Shown here in pieces: positions 9,713 to 18,107 of a stretch of 64,000 bases of DNA. The translations under genes and the position numbers were made by a program. Origin of the DNA: Novosphingobium sp. UBA6272 (GTDB lineage Bacteria; Pseudomonadota; Alphaproteobacteria; Sphingomonadales; Sphingomonadaceae). Under the pieces are notes generated by a model that worked only from the letters and a program-made list of their open reading frames with translations, did not search any database and was not told where the DNA came from. Numbering within the stretch: the first letter of the stretch is position 1; each line of letters starts with the position of its first letter. The stretch covers positions 1 to 64,000 of the forward strand of contig NZ_DJUW01000017.1 of assembly GCF_002440635.1 (NCBI RefSeq), in the 5' to 3' direction.

Positions 9713-9741
9713 ATATGGGTGTGCGCCGGGGTGCCGTCAAG
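9713..9741 (-). promoter_or_regulatory. Sigma-32 (RpoH) promoter of groESL
   Basis: On the minus strand CTTGACG (9741-9735), a 14-nt spacer and ACCCATAT (9720-9713) match the heat-shock consensus CTTGAAA-N13/15-CCCCATNT. Transcription would start about 8 bp later, at the edge of the CIRCE element, so groESL is under both positive (RpoH) and negative (HrcA) control. Confidence 0.75.
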
Positions 9742-9830
9742 GTGACTCCGCATGCAAAAATTTCGCGGCGGGATCTGCTCGACATATCGGCCTGCCAGTC
9801 TATCGTCGCGCATGTCGACGGGAGGAACGG

Positions 9831-11045
9831 GTGGAAGTGCAAAGGTCGGTCAATGTCGCCGGAACCAACCTGCCGCCAGAACTCCATCCGCTGGTCGATC
9901 TGATCCTGGCCCGCGAGGACCTGCAGGAACGATTGGGCGCAGAGATCGAGGCCAATGCCTTCATCGCCGCAGCCGGCGCGGTCGCTTCCGAAAACGGGAT
10001 TGCTATCAGCGAAGATCAACTCCGCGCGGTGCTGCGCCCGGACCCGTTGGGGATGGGCCGGTTCGGCCCTGCACCGATCGAGATGACCGACTGGCCGCCG
10101 CGCGGCTGGCTGCCGACCCGCTCGGTCTTCATGCCCGAGGGCCCGGCCTTCGACTGGCTGTGGTTTGGCGGTCAGCCGCTGAACCAGCCGTTTTTCGAAG
10201 ACGAGGTCCGCCGTGCCAGCGCGCTGCCGCTCAACTGGCTGCTGCGGATCCGGACCGGTCTTCCCGCGCTGATTGCCGGAGCCGAAAGCCACGACAGTCT
10301 GCCACTGCAGGGCATGGTGTTCCACATGTCGCGCTGCGGCTCGACCCTGGCCGCGCAGATGCTGGGGGCCGTGCCGGGCCATGCCGTCTCGTCAGAGCCC
10401 GAACCGCTCGACGCGGTGCTGCGCTGGTCCGCCGAATCGGGCGTGGGCCTCGATCAGGCCAAAACCGCAGTCAGCGCGATCATCGCCGCGCTCGGGCGGG
10501 ATCGCGGACACGGGGCAAACCATCACTTCATCAAGATGGAAGTGTGGCACACGCTGTTCCTGCCGCTGCTGCGCCAGGCGCTTCCGCAAGTGAACTGGAT
10601 CTACCTGCACCGCGATCCGGTGGAAGTGCTGGTTTCGCTGCGAGACATGCCCAGCCACCACATCGTCCCATCGGTGATCCCGGCAGGCTATTTCGGGCTG
10701 AATGAACTTCCTGACCTGCCCCACGATGAATTTGCCTCATTCGTTCTGGCGCAGGTGACCGCAGCTGTGCCAGCCCATTGGCACCTGGGTGGCGGCATGG
10801 TGATTGACTACCCGGATATCCGCACTGCCATTCCAACCAGGGTTGCTGTGCATTTTGGGTTGACCCTGGCCGCAGACGAACTGGCCTTGGTGCGGCAAGC
10901 AAGCATGCGCGACGCCAAGGCGCCCGGATCGGTTTTCTTCGATGACAGCGCCCGCAAGCGTGCCGCTGCCGGGCCAGAGCTAATCTCCGCTGCCGAGCGT
11001 TGGCTCAAGCCGATGCGAAACCGGTTGATCGAACTGCAGGGCTGA
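9831..11045 (+). CDS. Sulfotransferase-like protein with extra N-terminal domain
   Basis: A 404-residue protein with GTG start at 9831 preceded by GGAGG (9821-9825). Residues about 15-70 (PLVDLILAREDLQERLG then ISEDQLRAVLR) form a small helical region that weakly recalls Nif11-type leader-binding or leader domains. A central part, FDWLWFGGQPLNQPFFEDEV, precedes a phosphosulfate-loop motif FHMSRCGSTLAAQML (about 164-178) and later WIYLHRDPVEVLVSLRD, a sulfotransferase 3'-phosphate-binding type region. The expected reaction is transfer of sulfate from PAPS; the acceptor is unknown. It is divergent from groESL and followed by two tail-collar genes. A paralogue lies at 60.2-61.2 kb. Confidence 0.75.
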   Translation: MEVQRSVNVAGTNLPPELHPLVDLILAREDLQERLGAEIEANAFIAAAGAVASENGIAISEDQLRAVLRPDPLGMGRFGPAPIEMTDWPPRGWLPTRSVFMPEGPAFDWLWFGGQPLNQPFFEDEVRRASALPLNWLLRIRTGLPALIAGAESHDSLPLQGMVFHMSRCGSTLAAQMLGAVPGHAVSSEPEPLDAVLRWSAESGVGLDQAKTAVSAIIAALGRDRGHGANHHFIKMEVWHTLFLPLLRQALPQVNWIYLHRDPVEVLVSLRDMPSHHIVPSVIPAGYFGLNELPDLPHDEFASFVLAQVTAAVPAHWHLGGGMVIDYPDIRTAIPTRVAVHFGLTLAADELALVRQASMRDAKAPGSVFFDDSARKRAAAGPELISAAERWLKPMRNRLIELQG

Positions 11046-11221
11046 GGCGAATTTATTTGTAAATAGTCGATGTCGGCACAACGATTGCGATTGACTGGCA
11101 GGTACCAGCGAATAAGCTCTGCTTGGGTCGCTCCGCCGCGCGAATCTGCGCGCTTGAATTTTTGGCCGTTCGGGGTTGCAAAACGCAGCCAATCGAATTG
11201 AGCAAACAAGGGGAGTGTTCA

Positions 11222-11809
11222 ATGTCGGGTATCTATCTTGGGCAGATCTTTCAGGGCGGCTGGAACTTCGCTCCGCGCTTTTCCGCGCTTTGCAACGGAC
11301 AACTGCTGGCGATCTCGCAGAACTCTGCGCTGTTTGCGCTGCTCGGCACCCAGTTCGGCGGCAATGGGCAGACCACATTTGCCCTGCCCAATCTTCAGGG
11401 CCGCTCGATGGTCCACTGGGGGCAGGGTGCCGGGCTTTCGAACATCCAGATTGGCCAGTCAGCCGGACAGGAAAGCGTCACCATCCTGTCCACCCAAATG
11501 CCGGCCCACACCCATGCGGCCAGCTTTGCCTCCACCTCGTCGCTGAATGCTGCGACGACCAAGGCAACCCTGCAAACCCCGGCAGCCGGGACGGTTCTGG
11601 CCCGGTCGACCGACAATGCCGGAACTGCCGTGCCGTTCATCTATTCTCCCTCTGGCACCGCGACCGGCGCTGCCCTCGGCGGGCTCAACGTTGCCGGCAC
11701 AGTCACAGTCAATCCGGCAGGCGGCTCGCAGCCACTGCCGATCCGCAACCCCTATCTCGGGATCACCCACGTGATCGCGACGGCAGGAATTTTTCCGTCA
11801 CGCAGCTGA
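11222..11809 (+). CDS. Tail-collar domain protein, copy 1
   Basis: A 195-residue member of the phage tail-collar/microcystin-dependent-protein family: IYLGQIFQGGWNFAPRF at the N-terminus, CNGQLLAISQNSALFALLGT, FGGNGQTTFALPNLQGR and STQMPAHTHAA, then a Gly/Ala/Thr-rich C-terminal part ending PLPIRNPYLGITHVIATAG. No signal peptide is visible. Start ATG at 11222 after GGGGAG. Bacterial members occur outside prophages and their function is unclear; adhesion or surface assembly is often suggested. It is the first of a tandem pair with the next gene. Confidence 0.88.
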   Translation: MSGIYLGQIFQGGWNFAPRFSALCNGQLLAISQNSALFALLGTQFGGNGQTTFALPNLQGRSMVHWGQGAGLSNIQIGQSAGQESVTILSTQMPAHTHAASFASTSSLNAATTKATLQTPAAGTVLARSTDNAGTAVPFIYSPSGTATGAALGGLNVAGTVTVNPAGGSQPLPIRNPYLGITHVIATAGIFPSRS

Positions 11810-11850
11810 TGCGGTCCGGACCAAGCAATCTGATTTTGGGGAGTTAATCC

Positions 11851-12438
11851 GTGAGCAGTCTTTATATCGGTCAGATCATCCAGGGTGGCTGGAACTTCGC
11901 CCCGCGCGACACCGCGTTCTGCAATGGCCAGCTGGTCTCCATCGCGCAGAACACTGCCCTGTTTTCTCTTCTGGGCACAACATTTGGCGGCAATGGCCAG
12001 ACCACCTTTGCTCTGCCCGACTTGCGGGGACGCTCGATGGTGCACTGGGGCACGGGGGCGGGCCTCTCAACCATCCAGCTTGGTGAGGCTTCCGGACAGG
12101 AGAATGTAACCATTCTTTCTACCCAGCTGCCGGCCCATAACCATACGGCCAGCTTTGCCTCAACTTCGTCGCTGAACGCCGCGACGACCAAGGCCACCCT
12201 GCAGACCCCGGCTGCCGGAACCGTTCTGGCCCGGTCGGCGGACAATGCCGGGACGGCGGTGCCGTTCATCTACGCTCCGTCGGGAACCGCTACTGGCGCT
12301 GCCCTGGGCGGGCTTAATGTGGCTGGCACGGTTACGGTCAATCCGGCGGGCGGCTCACAGCCGCTGCCGATCCGCAACCCCTACCAGGGAATCACCCACG
12401 TTATCGCAATGTTCGGAATTTTCCCGTCGCGCAGCTGA
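11851..12438 (+). CDS. Tail-collar domain protein, copy 2
   Basis: Also exactly 195 residues, GTG start at 11851 after GGGGAG (11838-11843). It is a close paralogue of the preceding gene: IYIGQIIQGGWNFAPRD, GGNGQTTFALPDLRGRSM, STQLPAHNHTA. The C-terminal 80 or so residues (SLNAATTKATLQTPAAGTVL onward) are nearly identical in the two copies. Most differences are in the N-terminal third. The pair probably arose by tandem duplication and may be kept alike by gene conversion. Co-transcription is likely, with a 41-bp gap. Confidence 0.88.
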   Translation: MSSLYIGQIIQGGWNFAPRDTAFCNGQLVSIAQNTALFSLLGTTFGGNGQTTFALPDLRGRSMVHWGTGAGLSTIQLGEASGQENVTILSTQLPAHNHTASFASTSSLNAATTKATLQTPAAGTVLARSADNAGTAVPFIYAPSGTATGAALGGLNVAGTVTVNPAGGSQPLPIRNPYQGITHVIAMFGIFPSRS

Positions 12439-12447
12439 TCCGGCCGA

Positions 12448-12762
12448 TCAGTTGAAGACTGCCTGATAATAGAACCCCGGCGGCGAGTTCGCCGGGGGTA
12501 TCAGCGACGACATCGAAACCATGTCTGGCCCCCACTTGCCGCATTTCAGCACGTAAGTGCCGTCGAGCAGCCGGATCTCTGGCGGGGTGTGGAAAATCAG
12601 CAGGAACGGCGGCCGGGCGGCTATGCCGTGATCCTTCATCGGCGAAGCATCGAACAGCGTGATCTCTACTTCCGCCGGATCGCAATTGGCGACAAACCGC
12701 TTGCCGACCAGCGGCAGGAATTCTTCAAGCACCATCGGGCGCGGGGCAATATCTTCGCTCAT
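12448..12762 (-). CDS. DUF6916-like small protein
   Basis: A 104-residue soluble protein: EEFLPLVGKRFVAN, FLLIFHTPPEIRLLDGTYVLKCGKWGPD, ending PPGFYYQAVFN. This pattern (phenylalanine-rich beta structure around a Leu-x-x-Gly-x-Tyr core) fits the DUF6916 group, whose members are often next to tail-collar genes. It faces the collar genes tail to tail with a 9-bp gap, and is 44 bp downstream of the MATE gene on the same strand. Function unknown; a partner or assembly role with the collar proteins is inferred from context. Confidence 0.65.
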   Translation of the reverse strand: MSEDIAPRPMVLEEFLPLVGKRFVANCDPAEVEITLFDASPMKDHGIAARPPFLLIFHTPPEIRLLDGTYVLKCGKWGPDMVSMSSLIPPANSPPGFYYQAVFN

Positions 12763-12806
12763 TGCCGCACCCTAGGCGGACAGGGCGGGCCAAGGCAAGG
12801 CCAGGT

Positions 12807-14195
12807 TCAGGCCGGGAGCGCCGGGAGCAGGCCCAGCCGCTCGCGCCGGTGCCAGCGCCAGGTCAGCAGCGCGGCGACCACCACCAGGCCCAGCGCCAGC
12901 CCGATCCAGACCCCCAGCCCGCCCAGCGACGTATGCAGGCCGAGCCCGTAGGAGACGGTGAAGCCGATCGACCAATATCCGAACAGGGCGATGGCCAGCG
13001 GCATGCTGGTATCCTGCAGCCCGCGCAGTGCCCCGGCCGCAACCGCCTGGGCGCCGTCGAACAGCTGAAAGGCCGCGGCAACCATCATGTATTGCACTGC
13101 TAGACTTACCAGCACCGCATTCTGAGGCGCAGCAGGGTCGACATAGAGTCGCAGGACCACCGTTGGGATCAGCAACATGATGAGCGCGGTGATGGCCATG
13201 AAGCCCACCGACAGCGCGATCGCACTCCACCCGGCATAGCCGATCGCAGCGCGGTCACCCGCGCCGAAGTGATAGCCGACCCGGATCGTCGCGGCCTGGT
13301 TGATCCCGAACGGCACCTGGAAAGCCAGCGCCGCGACATTGAGTGCCACGATATGCGCGGCCAATTCGACCTCGCCAATTCTTCCCATCAATAACGCGGC
13401 CAGGCTGAACAGCCCGGCTTCGGCCGATACGGTGAACGCAATCGGCGCACCGATCAGCAAAATCTCGCGCATGCGCTGCCAATCGGGCCGCCACCAGCGC
13501 CCCAGCACTTGATAGCGGCGCAGCTTGCGGTCGAGCCGGATGACCAGGCCATAAGCGCCGACCATTGCCAACGAAGTGATCACGCTAGAAATTGCAGAGC
13601 CGTGCAGTCCCAACGCCGGCAGGCCGAGGTGGCCGAATACCAACGCCCAGTTGCCCAATAGGTTGACCCCGACCGCCAGCACGGTGATCCAGGTGGCATA
13701 ACCAGGCTTGCCCAGCGCGGCGACGAAGGTCCGCATCACACTTGCCGCAATCATCGGGATCATTGCCCAGGAGATGATCACGAGAAAATCTCCTGCCATG
13801 GCGGAAATCACGGGATCCTGTCCAAAGAGAAGCAAGAGCCATTCCCCGGAGAATCCGACTACCATGCCAGCAAGGCCCGTTATGACCGCAAGCCACAGCG
13901 CCATTCGCACAGAACGCCGCACTTCGCGCACGGCATGGTCGCGGCGACCCAGCTCGGCGGCGATCAGCGGCGCACAGGCGGTCGCCAGTGCAGTCAATGC
14001 CCACAGGGTCAGTCCGAAAATCGCGATGCCAAGGCCCGATGCGGCCAACGGTTTGCTGCCCAGCCGGGTAATGAACGCTACATCGATGAAATGCACCAGC
14101 ATCTGCAGCAGGTTGGTCGCTGCCAACGGCGCCGCGAGGCGCAAGGTCTCGCGCAGTTCGGCACGCATCGGGGACAAGGCAGGCTTGGTAGACAT
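12807..14195 (-). CDS. MATE-family multidrug/metabolite efflux transporter
   Basis: A 462-residue inner-membrane protein with about twelve transmembrane helices in two related halves, typical of MATE (NorM/DinF) Na+/H+-driven exporters: LRLAAPLAATNLLQMLVHFIDVAFITRLG at the start and PFGINQAATIRVGYHFGAG in the second half. ATG 14195 is chosen; the upstream frame (20 codons) and the internal ATG at 14168 are alternatives, none with a strong ribosome site. Being next to the DUF6916/collar genes, it could export something from that cluster, but a general drug exporter is equally likely. Confidence 0.9.
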   Translation of the reverse strand: MSTKPALSPMRAELRETLRLAAPLAATNLLQMLVHFIDVAFITRLGSKPLAASGLGIAIFGLTLWALTALATACAPLIAAELGRRDHAVREVRRSVRMALWLAVITGLAGMVVGFSGEWLLLLFGQDPVISAMAGDFLVIISWAMIPMIAASVMRTFVAALGKPGYATWITVLAVGVNLLGNWALVFGHLGLPALGLHGSAISSVITSLAMVGAYGLVIRLDRKLRRYQVLGRWWRPDWQRMREILLIGAPIAFTVSAEAGLFSLAALLMGRIGEVELAAHIVALNVAALAFQVPFGINQAATIRVGYHFGAGDRAAIGYAGWSAIALSVGFMAITALIMLLIPTVVLRLYVDPAAPQNAVLVSLAVQYMMVAAAFQLFDGAQAVAAGALRGLQDTSMPLAIALFGYWSIGFTVSYGLGLHTSLGGLGVWIGLALGLVVVAALLTWRWHRRERLGLLPALPA

Positions 14196-14401
14196 GAAGC
14201 CGGTTCGGATAGGGGCTGCCCTGCCAGCGGCCAAGCGGATTTGCGGCCTGTCCAAGCGTTTCGAATGCGACCGTGCGGTAAATGCAACGATTGCTGCAAG
14301 ATTGGCACTTTGCGGTGCAGCTCAAAGCGGGCAAAGAAGGGAAGAGTTAGATAAACGGGGCCGGTCATGGCCGGCAAATTCAGCGAAAGGGTTGATCAAA
14401 G

Positions 14402-14824
14402 ATGCACCACTTGACCACGATGATTGCCGCGACCGTGCTGGCTGCAGCCCTTGGCGCCTGTGGTTCACCGGCAGACAATCCGCCAGCAGAGAGCGTGACT
14501 GCAGGTGCCAGCAAGACCGTTGCCGAGGCCGACAATAAGCCTGCCGCCTTCGGGCAATGCGCCGCCTGCCACGCAGTCGAACCGGGCAAGCATGGGGTCG
14601 GTCCCAGCCTGGCCGGGGTCTATGGCACCAAATCGGGCGAGATCGCCGGCTATGCCTTTTCCGAAGCGATGAAGTCAGCCAAGCTCACCTGGGACGATAA
14701 AACCCTGGATGAATATCTGACCAACCCAATGAAGAAGGTGCCTGGCACCAAGATGACCTTTGCCGGCCTGGCCGATCCGGCCAAGCGCAAGGAAGTGATC
14801 GAATATATGAAGACGCTGAAATAA
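14402..14824 (+). CDS. Class I cytochrome c, lipoprotein type
   Basis: A 140-residue c-type cytochrome: lipoprotein signal with LGAC (Cys20), a short linker, heme-binding C53-A-A-C-H57 and axial Met118 in VPGTKMTFAGL. It resembles mitochondrial-type cytochrome c and would carry electrons to a terminal oxidase while anchored to the membrane by lipid. Stand-alone gene followed by its own strong terminator. Confidence 0.93.
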   Translation: MHHLTTMIAATVLAAALGACGSPADNPPAESVTAGASKTVAEADNKPAAFGQCAACHAVEPGKHGVGPSLAGVYGTKSGEIAGYAFSEAMKSAKLTWDDKTLDEYLTNPMKKVPGTKMTFAGLADPAKRKEVIEYMKTLK

Positions 14825-14857
14825 GCGCAGTCCTTCGGGTCGCACCTGGGACGCGCC

Positions 14858-14893
14858 GGGGCCGGAAGCGCAAGCTTTCGGCCCCTTCCTTTT
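14858..14893 (+). terminator. Terminator of the cytochrome c gene
   Basis: A 12-bp stem (14858-14869 with 14874-14885, one G-T pair) closed by a GCAA tetraloop and followed by TTCCTTTTGT. Confidence 0.9.
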
Positions 14894-14911
14894 GTCTGCG
14901 CGCCACGAATG

Positions 14912-14938
14912 AAAAAGGGCGATCCCGAAGGACCGCCC
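14912..14938 (-). terminator. Terminator of rplJL
   Basis: On the minus strand a GC-rich stem (14938-14917) with a TTCG loop is followed by TTTTT (14916-14912), about 50 bp past the rplL stop. Confidence 0.88.
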
Positions 14939-14986
14939 TTTCCATCTGCGAGTGCTTCAAGACACCCGCAAAACTGCAAGCGAAGC

Positions 14987-15364
14987 TTACTTGACTTCGA
15001 CCGTGCCGCCTGCGGCTTCGATCTTGGCCTTGATTTCTTCGGCTTCAGCCTTGTTGACGCCTTCCTTGATCGCCTTCGGCGCGGCTTCGACCAGCGCCTT
15101 GGCTTCGGTCAGGCCGAGCGCGGTGATCGCGCGGACTTCCTTGATGACGGCGATCTTGTTGCCGCCGTCGCCGGTCAGGATGACGTCGAATTCGGTCTTT
15201 TCTTCAACCGCGGCAGCGGCTTCACCGCCACCGGCGGGGGCAGCAACGGCAACGGCGGCAGCAGCGCTCACGCCCCAGGCTTCTTCAAGAGCCTTGGCGA
15301 GGTCAGCAGCTTCCAGAACGGTCAGCTTCGAAAGTTCTTCAACAAGCTTGGCGATATCGGCCAT
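14987..15364 (-). CDS. rplL: 50S ribosomal protein L7/L12
   Basis: Stalk protein that recruits translation factors, 125 residues. N-terminal dimer domain (ADIAKLVEELSKLTVLEAADL), Ala-rich hinge, and C-terminal domain EKTEFDVILTGDGGNKIAVIKEVR...GLTEAKALVEAAP. Second gene of rplJL, 67 bp after rplJ. Confidence 0.99.
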   Translation of the reverse strand: MADIAKLVEELSKLTVLEAADLAKALEEAWGVSAAAAVAVAAPAGGGEAAAAVEEKTEFDVILTGDGGNKIAVIKEVRAITALGLTEAKALVEAAPKAIKEGVNKAEAEEIKAKIEAAGGTVEVK

Positions 15365-15431
15365 GATGTTTCACTCCTAATTGGTGGCCGGAGCGGGGAA
15401 CCCCTGTCTCCGGTAAATCGTACGAAACGTC

Positions 15432-15947
15432 TTAAGCGGCATTCTTCTCGGCATAGGCGTTGAAGACGCGGGCCAGCTTGGCCGCCGGAGCGGTCGACAG
15501 CTGCGCGATCTTCGTGGCCGGAGCCTGGACCAGCCCGATAAGGGTGGCGCGGAGCTGATCCAGCGAGGGCATCGAGGCGAGCGCCTTGATACCTTCCGCG
15601 GTCAGAACCTGCGTACCCATCGAACCACCAACGATCTCGATCTTGTCGTTGGTCTTGGCGAACTCGACAACGGCCTTGGCCGCCGCGACCGGATCTTCCG
15701 AAGAAGCCAGCGCCGTCGGACCGGTGAGGAATTCACCGAGGCCGACGTAGTTCGTGTCCTGAATGGCAAGCTTGGCAAGACGGTTCTTCGCAACCTTGTA
15801 GGTCGCACCCGCATCGCGGATCTTCGTGCGCAGATCGGTGGACTGGGCCACCGTCAGCCCCAGGTTGCGGGTGACGACCACCACGCCGGCCTGGTTGAAG
15901 ACCGCGTTGAGCGAAGCGACCGATTCGGCTTTTTGCGAACGATCCAT
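15432..15947 (-). CDS. rplJ: 50S ribosomal protein L10
   Basis: Anchors L7/L12 to the ribosome, 171 residues: MDRSQKAESVASLNAVFNQ, RDAGATYKVAKNRLAKLA, and the C-terminal helix that binds L12 dimers. ATG 15947 after GAAGGAG. In most bacteria rplJL is followed directly by rpoBC; here rplJL ends with its own terminator and rpoBC lies 4 kb away on the other strand. Confidence 0.99.
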   Translation of the reverse strand: MDRSQKAESVASLNAVFNQAGVVVVTRNLGLTVAQSTDLRTKIRDAGATYKVAKNRLAKLAIQDTNYVGLGEFLTGPTALASSEDPVAAAKAVVEFAKTNDKIEIVGGSMGTQVLTAEGIKALASMPSLDQLRATLIGLVQAPATKIAQLSTAPAAKLARVFNAYAEKNAA

Positions 15948-15959
15948 GCCTTACTCCTT

Positions 15960-16165
15960 CACAAATGACCGCTTGGGATCGCTCCCGCGCGGCCGGCTAC
16001 GTTTGTCCATGGTGCAACTGCACCACGGGCGAGTCCGTGCGATGGGGAAGGAGGGCGCGAACGCCAGGCCGGGCCGGTGCAAATGCAGCGGCGCGGAAAT
16101 TCTCTGTCCCCGTCTAGGCTGCGAATTAAGGGGGAAGCCCCCAGCAACTGTCTCGGACGGATGAC
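15960..16165 (-). promoter_or_regulatory. Candidate L10 leader (autoregulatory mRNA structure)
   Basis: The 200 nt ahead of rplJ have the look of an L10 leader: a GAGACAG...CTGGGGG element, a CTTAATTCGC linker and CCTAGACGGGG (minus strand, 16154-16102), followed near 16024-16011 by a GGTGCA/TGCACC hairpin. L10-L12 binds such leaders to repress its own translation. The match was made from memory of the motif; a covariance-model search (RF00557) would decide it. Confidence 0.5.
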
Positions 16166-16194
16166 TGGCACGCGAACATGCCGGTCGGGGCGGG

Positions 16195-16223
16195 CCAATG
16201 GCGGAGCGCGGGCCGAATGTCAA
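16195..16223 (-). promoter_or_regulatory. Possible sigma-70 promoter of rplJL
   Basis: On the minus strand TTGACA (16223-16218), a 17-nt spacer and CATTGG (16200-16195). The -35 box is perfect, the -10 poor. The position just upstream of the leader supports it; no rplKA genes precede rplJ here. Confidence 0.4.
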
Positions 16224-16233
16224 GGCAGGCCGG

Positions 16234-17268
16234 TCAGGCTGGATCGCTCCAGATCTGGATCGATCGATGATCGTGCCAGCCATGCACGGCCACGGCCGTC
16301 CCGGATGGAGGCGAAAGCACAGGATCGACCGTATAGACTCCGACCCGCCAATGGCCTTCGGGGTTCGTTTCCGGCGAGTTCTCGTAAATGACGCCCGATC
16401 CCAGATCGACATGGATCCACTGGGCAATACAGTTGATCGGCCCGCCGTCCGTCAGCAGCTTCGACTCTGCGCGTCCCTCCAGCGAGATCTCGCCAGCAAA
16501 ATCGAACTCGAAGAGATCGGCGGGTGCGCTGCGCAGGTTGCAGTCGGGTCTGGCTGGTCGGCGCAGCTCCTGGCCTTTGACGTGACGGTTGAACAATGAC
16601 AGGTCGAATCCCTCGACCTCGCCCAACGGCCCGTACTCGCGAACCTGCTGTGCCAGTGCGATCCGCACCGATGCTTTTTCCGGAAGAACCAGCGCGCCCG
16701 GTGCGGTCAGTTCGGCCTTGGCGTGCGCCATGGCTGGAAGGATGTGTTCGCCCACCACATCATGCGCGAGGATCTCGTTGATAATCAGGTCCGCTCCGCC
16801 GCCCAGGTCGCGCTGGCGATCAAGCTTGGCTGAATGGCAGGAATGGACCGTGATCCGGTCAGACAGGCCATTGGCGGCGATGATCTCGCGCGCGGTTGCG
16901 GCAAGCTGCGGCAGCATTTCGCAGGTATGGACATGCGCCGCCCCGGCCCGCGCCGCCATCATCGCCAGCAGGCCCGAGCCGCTGCCGATGTCGAGCACGA
17001 CCCGGCCCGCCGCAACCGCCTCGATCGCCCGGCGATAGGCCGCATTGCGCGGATGATCGCGCAGCATGCCATGGTGATAGGTCGGCACCTTGTAATAGTG
17101 AAGCTGCCGCGCGATCCGCTCGATCAGGGGATCGCCCGGCCGGGCCGCCCGGGCCTGTTGCGCCAGGGTCAGCGCCTGATCTGCCTTGCCGGATTCGATC
17201 AGCTTCTGCCCCAGCCGGAGCAGTTGCACCGGATGCTCAAACAGGTCCTTGCGGCTATCGTCTGGCAT
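16234..17268 (-). CDS. PRMT-like class I methyltransferase with N-terminal helical repeat
   Basis: A 344-residue protein. Residues about 10-50 (HPVQLLRLGQKLIESGKADQALTLAQQARAARPGD) resemble a TPR unit. The methyltransferase domain has VVLDIGSGSGLLAMMAARAGA, then NEILAHDVVGE in the place of the PRMT double-E loop, and a beta-barrel-like C-terminal part. This matches bacterial proteins annotated as 50S L11/arginine-type methyltransferases. The target is unknown; being next to ribosomal genes makes a ribosomal protein tempting but unproven. ATG 17268 is chosen because family-like sequence starts there. Confidence 0.72.
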   Translation of the reverse strand: MPDDSRKDLFEHPVQLLRLGQKLIESGKADQALTLAQQARAARPGDPLIERIARQLHYYKVPTYHHGMLRDHPRNAAYRRAIEAVAAGRVVLDIGSGSGLLAMMAARAGAAHVHTCEMLPQLAATAREIIAANGLSDRITVHSCHSAKLDRQRDLGGGADLIINEILAHDVVGEHILPAMAHAKAELTAPGALVLPEKASVRIALAQQVREYGPLGEVEGFDLSLFNRHVKGQELRRPARPDCNLRSAPADLFEFDFAGEISLEGRAESKLLTDGGPINCIAQWIHVDLGSGVIYENSPETNPEGHWRVGVYTVDPVLSPPSGTAVAVHGWHDHRSIQIWSDPA

Positions 17269-17384
17269 TGTCTGTTGCTCGTCCCGGCCACATCGGCTGC
17301 GCGGTTCTTGGACAGGGTGCGTAATCAAAGCAAGCACTGCGCAGTTGGAACCGTTTTTTAACCATAAGCTGCGATCACCGCCGC

Positions 17385-18020
17385 ATGTCCGACACCCTCC
17401 CCGCACCGCGCCCCAGTGGCTGGCTGACCCCGCGCCGGCTTGACCGGCTTGAGCAGATCGCGATCCTCATTTTGTGGGTGTTCCTGGTCGAGCGCGTCTG
17501 GACCAGCACCAATCCGCTCGCTCCACTGCTGCTGATCGCCGAAACGACGGTGATGTTCTTCGTCCTGATCCGCCGTCCGACCGAGGCGATCTCGGTCCGG
17601 CCCGGTGACTGGATGCTGGCGATCACCGCCACCGCCTTGCCGATGATGGTGATGCCCGGACCCAACCCCTGGCCCCAGTTCGCCTCGCTTGGGGTAGCTC
17701 TCGTCCTGTCGGGCAATCTGTTTCAGATCTGGGCCAAGTTCAGCCTGCGCCGCAGCTTTGGCGTGGCCCCGGCCAACCGCGGGGTCAAGGTCAGCGGCCC
17801 TTACCGCCTTGTCCGTCACCCGATGTACGCCGGCTATTTCGCAACCCACCTTGGGATCATGCTGCTGATGCCGTCGCTGATAAACCTGGTGATCTATGCC
17901 CTTTCGTGGTGGGCCCAGATCCTGCGCCTGCTGGCCGAAGAGCGCCTGCTGGGCAAGGATCCGGCCTATCTGGAATTCTCCAAAACCACTCGATGGCGGA
18001 TGCTGCCCGGCGTGTTCTGA
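17385..18020 (+). CDS. Isoprenylcysteine carboxylmethyltransferase-like membrane protein
   Basis: A 211-residue protein with about five transmembrane helices and the ICMT/phospholipid-methyltransferase signature GPYRLVRHPMYAGY (about 138-151), followed by EERLLGKDPAYLEFSKTTRWRMLP. Bacteria lack prenylated CAAX proteins, so the likely acceptors are lipids or small hydrophobic molecules; the substrate is unknown. Divergent from the preceding methyltransferase with 116 bp between starts; single-gene transcript with a terminator. Confidence 0.82.
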   Translation: MSDTLPAPRPSGWLTPRRLDRLEQIAILILWVFLVERVWTSTNPLAPLLLIAETTVMFFVLIRRPTEAISVRPGDWMLAITATALPMMVMPGPNPWPQFASLGVALVLSGNLFQIWAKFSLRRSFGVAPANRGVKVSGPYRLVRHPMYAGYFATHLGIMLLMPSLINLVIYALSWWAQILRLLAEERLLGKDPAYLEFSKTTRWRMLPGVF

Positions 18021-18054
18021 CACTTTTCCGCCCTATGCAACGGGGGCACAAGCG

Positions 18055-18098
18055 AAGGGCCGCGCTTTCGGGGGGAAGCGCGGCCCTTCCATTTTTTG
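18055..18098 (+). terminator. Terminator after the ICMT-like gene
   Basis: A 13-bp perfect stem (18055-18067 with 18076-18088), 8-nt loop and the tail CCATTTTTT. Confidence 0.9.
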
Positions 18099-18107
18099 GA
18101 GCGGAGA

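Noticed and set aside
11222..12762. Prophage remnant
   Set aside because: Collar-domain proteins alone do not indicate a phage; no other structural, replication, integrase or lysis gene is near, and the neighbours are ordinary chromosomal genes.
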